A stretch of 13,327 nucleotides of DNA. Origin: JANXQG01 sp037147235 (GTDB taxonomy: Bacteria > Planctomycetota > Planctomycetia > Pirellulales > Thermoguttaceae). Made by a program: the position numbers and the translations under genes. Location: assembly GCA_037147235.1 (NCBI GenBank), contig JBAWVO010000176.1, positions 1 through 13,327 of the forward strand, written 5' to 3'. Below, piece by piece: positions 13,170 to 13,327 of the stretch. The notes beneath the pieces were generated by a model. That model was not told the DNA's origin. It was given only the letters and a program-made list of their open reading frames with translations, and did not search any database. The stretch's first letter is position 1. Every line of letters starts with the position of its first letter.

Positions 13170-13327
13170 GGGCCAAAGGCCCGGTTCCATACCAGCCCAG
13201 GGCAACGCCCTGGGAAACCGTCCGCCGCCGTAATTCAAGCCCTGAAGGGGCGTTCCAACCATTCGCCGATGAACCGCCCCTTCAGGGCTGGGATCCGTTT
13301 TCCACCCCTACCCAGGGCGTTGCCCTG
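13170..13327. repeat. palindrome cluster at the right edge, cut by the window end
   Basis: It comprises GGGCC AAA GGCCC (13170-13182), CCCAGGGC AAC GCCCTGGG (13196-13214), an exact 15-bp inverted repeat AGCCCTGAAGGGGCG / CGCCCCTTCAGGGCT (13238-13252 with 13275-13289, 22-nt loop), and CCCAGGGC GTT GCCCTG (13311-13327), which is truncated by the window edge. The CCCAGGGC modules flank the 15-bp inverted repeat in a roughly symmetric way, suggesting a single small element. No protein-coding signal is seen; a short frame at 13105-13233 reads mainly through these repeats. Confidence 0.75.

Overview
The window looks like a piece of a planctomycete chromosome, most likely of the Pirellulales type. 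This is inferred from gene content, not from a marker gene. The clues are a Tat-exported Gfo/Idh/MocA oxidoreductase, a permease fused to a GldG-like auxiliary protein next to a DUF4340 protein, a DUF4058-type remnant, moderately high GC, and gene-poor gaps filled with short perfect palindromes. No rRNA, tRNA, CRISPR array, transposase or phage gene was seen.

Layout. (1) 1-3126, plus strand: a leader with the conserved blocks of a ydaO/yuaA (c-di-AMP) riboswitch at about 62-207, two further hairpins, then a large APC-superfamily transporter with a C-terminal half resembling universal stress proteins. The pairing suggests a KimA-like potassium (or amino acid) transporter repressed when c-di-AMP is high. 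(2) 3089-3608: a 5'-truncated DUF4058-family remnant on the minus strand and a short palindromic repeat. (3) 10012 down to 3609, minus strand: a three-gene unit encoding an ABC ATPase (GldA-like), a fused GldF-like permease plus GldG-like protein, and a membrane-anchored DUF4340 protein. Together they look like one envelope-located ABC system resembling the gliding/auxiliary type; its substrate is unknown. A 60-bp hairpin repeat sits between the last two genes. (4) 10013-10468: a gap occupied mostly by a MITE-like element with imperfect terminal inverted repeats. (5) 12726 down to 10469, minus strand: a Tat-exported Gfo/Idh/MocA oxidoreductase whose stop codon overlaps the start of a conserved protein of unknown function (ATGA overlap). 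(6) 12727-13327: no convincing gene, but a G-rich tract and a dense string of palindromes, including a 50-bp block that is identical, in inverted orientation, to one in region 4.

The most notable points are the c-di-AMP riboswitch on a planctomycete APC/USP transporter, the intergenic palindromes sharing a three-base loop, and the unknown protein translationally coupled to the oxidoreductase, which carries a D-x-D motif and a strongly patterned Cys/Arg/Trp block.
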